Assembly: GCA_021647465.1 (NCBI GenBank)
Contig: JAKIUQ010000012.1
Span: forward strand, 1-64,000
Direction of reading: 5' to 3'
Length of the DNA stretch: 64,000 nt
DNA from: Emcibacter sp.
Lineage (GTDB): Bacteria; Pseudomonadota; Alphaproteobacteria; Sphingomonadales; Emcibacteraceae
This document shows positions 62,252-64,000 of the stretch, piece by piece. Both the position numbers and the translations under genes were made by a program. The notes below the pieces were generated by a model. That model did no database searches and was not told the origin of the DNA. It was given only the letters and a program-made list of their open reading frames with translations. Numbering within the stretch: the stretch's first letter is position 1; the number at the start of each line of letters is the position of its first letter.

Positions 62252-63426
62252 CTTCTTCTGATAGACTATATGCCCCGAAGACAGTCTCAATTCTGGGGTC
62301 CACAGGATCTGTGGGCTGCAATACTCTGGATTTGGTGAGCCGAAATCCAGAGGGCTATGATGTTATCGCCCTTACGGCCAACCGGAATGTGGAAAAGCTC
62401 GCCGCGCAGGCCATAAAATTCAAGGCGAAATGTGCCGTGATCGCCGATGAAACCCGCTATCAGGATTTGAAGAAGGCCTTAAGCGGGACAAAGGTTAAGG
62501 TTATGGCTGGCCCTGACGCCCTGAGCGATGCGGCGCAGTTGCCGACGGAATGGGTGATGGCCTCTATCGTCGGGGCCGCCGGGCTGGAGCCCACTTTATC
62601 CGCGATCAGGCGCGGGGCAACCGTGGCGCTGGCTAATAAGGAATGCCTTGTGTGTGCCGGCGATCTTATGATGCAGGAAGTGAAGGATAGCAAGGCGATA
62701 CTTTTGCCGGTTGATTCTGAACATAATGCCATTTTTCAGGTTTTTGATTTTGACAAGGCGGATAGTGTCGAGCGGATTACGCTGACCGCATCGGGCGGGC
62801 CTTTCATTGATTTCAGTATGGCAGAGATGAAAAAAGTCACCGCCGCGCAGGCCGTTGTCCACCCCAATTGGGATATGGGGGCAAAAATTTCCATTGATTC
62901 GGCGACGATGATGAATAAGGGCCTCGAAATGATTGAGGCCTACCATTTATTCCCCGTGAGGGAAGATCAAATTGATATTATCATTCATCCTCAATCCGTT
63001 ATTCACAGTATGGTGAGCTATCAGGATGGGTCAATATTGGCGCAGCTTGGGGCGCCGGATATGCGCATACCCATTGCCTATACTCTTGGTTGGCCGAAGA
63101 GGATAAATACGCCGGCAGAAAAATTGAATCTTACCGCGTTAAAACGGCTGGATTTCCTGGAGCCTGATATGGAAAGATTTCCCGCTCTTCGCATAACAAG
63201 AGAAGCATTGCGCCAGGGCGGAACTGCCCCTACAATCCTCAATGCGGCAAATGAGGTGGCTGTTTTTGCTTTTCTTGAGGGACATATTGGCTTTCTGGAT
63301 ATTGCCAATGTGGTAGAAGAAACTTTGCAGAAATTGGATGTTACCGCGCTTACCTGCCTGAAAATGGTTCATGCCATAGATGGTGAAGCAAGGGCAATTG
63401 CGCAAGAATTAATGAAAAAACGATAA
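62248..63426 (+). CDS. dxr: 1-Deoxy-D-xylulose 5-phosphate reductoisomerase
   Basis: The second MEP-pathway enzyme; NADPH-dependent, metal-dependent, and the target of fosmidomycin. The NADPH loop is SILGSTGSVG, the active-site loop SGGPFIDFS, and metal and substrate residues are in VDSEHNAIFQVF and MNKGLEMIEAYHLF; PQSVIHSMVSYQDGS is typical. I choose GTG, overlapping cdsA's stop (GTGA) with GGAG six nt upstream, giving 392 aa. An ATG five codons upstream in the same frame is also possible. Confidence 0.96.
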   Translation: MTSSDRLYAPKTVSILGSTGSVGCNTLDLVSRNPEGYDVIALTANRNVEKLAAQAIKFKAKCAVIADETRYQDLKKALSGTKVKVMAGPDALSDAAQLPTEWVMASIVGAAGLEPTLSAIRRGATVALANKECLVCAGDLMMQEVKDSKAILLPVDSEHNAIFQVFDFDKADSVERITLTASGGPFIDFSMAEMKKVTAAQAVVHPNWDMGAKISIDSATMMNKGLEMIEAYHLFPVREDQIDIIIHPQSVIHSMVSYQDGSILAQLGAPDMRIPIAYTLGWPKRINTPAEKLNLTALKRLDFLEPDMERFPALRITREALRQGGTAPTILNAANEVAVFAFLEGHIGFLDIANVVEETLQKLDVTALTCLKMVHAIDGEARAIAQELMKKR

Positions 63427-63435
63427 GGGACTAAG

Positions 63436-64000
63436 ATGGAAAGCCTGATAAATGCTATAATTTATGTCACGTCATTTTTGGCCATGTTGTCCATTTTGGT
63501 GTTTGTTCATGAATGGGGACATTTCATTGTTGCGCGGATGAACGGGGTTCGTGTGGATGTTTTTTCCATAGGATTCGGCCCCGAAATCTGGGGGCGGACG
63601 GACAAGAAAGGCACACGCTGGAAATTCAGCTATGTGCCGCTCGGGGGATATGTCAAGTTTTTTGGCGATGCCAGTGCGGCCAGTACGCCCGAGGGCGACC
63701 TGGATGACATGTCCGAGGAAGACAGGAAAGTATCCTTTCATCACAAGAAGTTATCTCAAAGGGCAGCAATCGTTTTTGCCGGCCCTCTGGCCAATTTTAT
63801 CTTTGCTATCCTTATTATGGCCACATTCTTTTATACATATGGGCAAATAGACACGCCGGCCATCGTATCACAGGTTGTTGAGGGAAGCGCCGCAGAAGAA
63901 GCCGGTATACAGAAAGATGATGTCATTGTTGCTGTTGATGGAAGTGACATTAAACGCTTCAACGACGTGCGGATCGAAGTTCTTTATAGTGCCGGCGAAG
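63436..64000 (+). CDS. rseP: Site-2 zinc metalloprotease RseP (partial, runs off the window)
   Basis: The frame opens with ATG 9 bases after the dxr stop and is still open at the edge, about 188 codons in. The first membrane helix holds the zinc motif HEWGH (25-29). PLGGYVKFFGD (68-78) and the membrane segment FAGPLANFIFAI (114-125) are typical, and the start of a PDZ domain follows (EGSAAEEAGIQKDDVIVAVD). RseP cleaves the anti-sigma factor RseA in the envelope stress response and removes signal-peptide remnants. Expected neighbours, bamA and others, lie outside. Confidence 0.95.
   Translation, partial: MESLINAIIYVTSFLAMLSILVFVHEWGHFIVARMNGVRVDVFSIGFGPEIWGRTDKKGTRWKFSYVPLGGYVKFFGDASAASTPEGDLDDMSEEDRKVSFHHKKLSQRAAIVFAGPLANFIFAILIMATFFYTYGQIDTPAIVSQVVEGSAAEEAGIQKDDVIVAVDGSDIKRFNDVRIEVLYSAGE

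Noticed and set aside
1..64000. CRISPR arrays, insertion sequences, intact prophage
   Set aside because: No spaced direct repeats of CRISPR type, transposase, integrase or structural phage gene set was seen beyond the fragment at the left edge.

Overview
The window looks like ordinary chromosome of an alphaproteobacterium with moderate GC content (near 50% by eye). The basis is gene order: rpmH-rnpA-yidD-yidC-engB-argB, dapD-dapE-(membrane protein)-truA/fmt/def, a short 4.5S-type SRP RNA upstream of dnaX-ybaB-recR, sdhE-mfd opposite recG, and rpsB-tsf-pyrH-frr-uppS-cdsA-dxr-rseP. The exact order is not decidable here. The cell is Gram-negative (Lpt-type permeases, lipoproteins, BAM-side protease RseP), respires with a membrane-anchored cytochrome c, probably swims by chemotaxis (PAS protein plus methyl-accepting protein), uses cyclic-di-GMP (GGDEF protein) and very probably makes sphingolipids.

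Layout. 1-638: a fragment resembling the C-terminus of a phage terminase small subunit, then tRNA-Arg(ACG) and a 4 x 13-bp tandem repeat, suggesting the edge of an integrated element. 639-4412: an unknown lipoprotein, gamma-glutamyltransferase and a sensor kinase. 4596-9154: ribosomal protein L34, RNase P, membrane insertion (YidD/YidC), EngB and ArgB. 9162-12267: a GGDEF-DUF2336 signalling pair. 12363-19174: a HAD phosphatase, lysine/peptidoglycan precursor genes, tRNA pseudouridylation, formylation/deformylation and RmuC. 19179-21069: a two-gene PAS/chemoreceptor unit. 21280-24335: recR, ybaB, dnaX and SRP RNA. 24447-31763: metabolic and cell-wall genes. 31764-32678: an AT-rich patch with an unknown lipoprotein. 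32819-35366: metY and the rplM-rpsI operon. 35441-42726: an orphan flagellar-rod-like protein, mfd-sdhE, recG and a DUF502 membrane protein.

The most interesting block is 42803-51678. Two minus-strand operons flank a plus-strand lipid kinase. One encodes an acyl-AMP ligase, an NAD-dependent epimerase-like reductase, a dedicated acyl carrier protein and a serine palmitoyltransferase. The other encodes an LptF/LptG-type permease pair followed at 10 bp by a YghO/GNAT-like N-acyltransferase. Together they resemble the Caulobacter ceramide genes (spt, acpR, cerR, aasR, bcerS, and a ceramide-kinase-type gene). They are physically joined here to an LPS-type export permease pair, so I read the region as a candidate synthesis-phosphorylation-export unit for sphingolipids.

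51914-64000: an EamA permease, recX, an MFS transporter, dapA-smpB-NUDIX, then the translation/isoprenoid/phospholipid operon, with structured leaders and intercistronic hairpins. The window ends inside rseP.

No CRISPR array, insertion sequence or intact prophage is visible. All functional names come from reading translated motifs; no database search was run.
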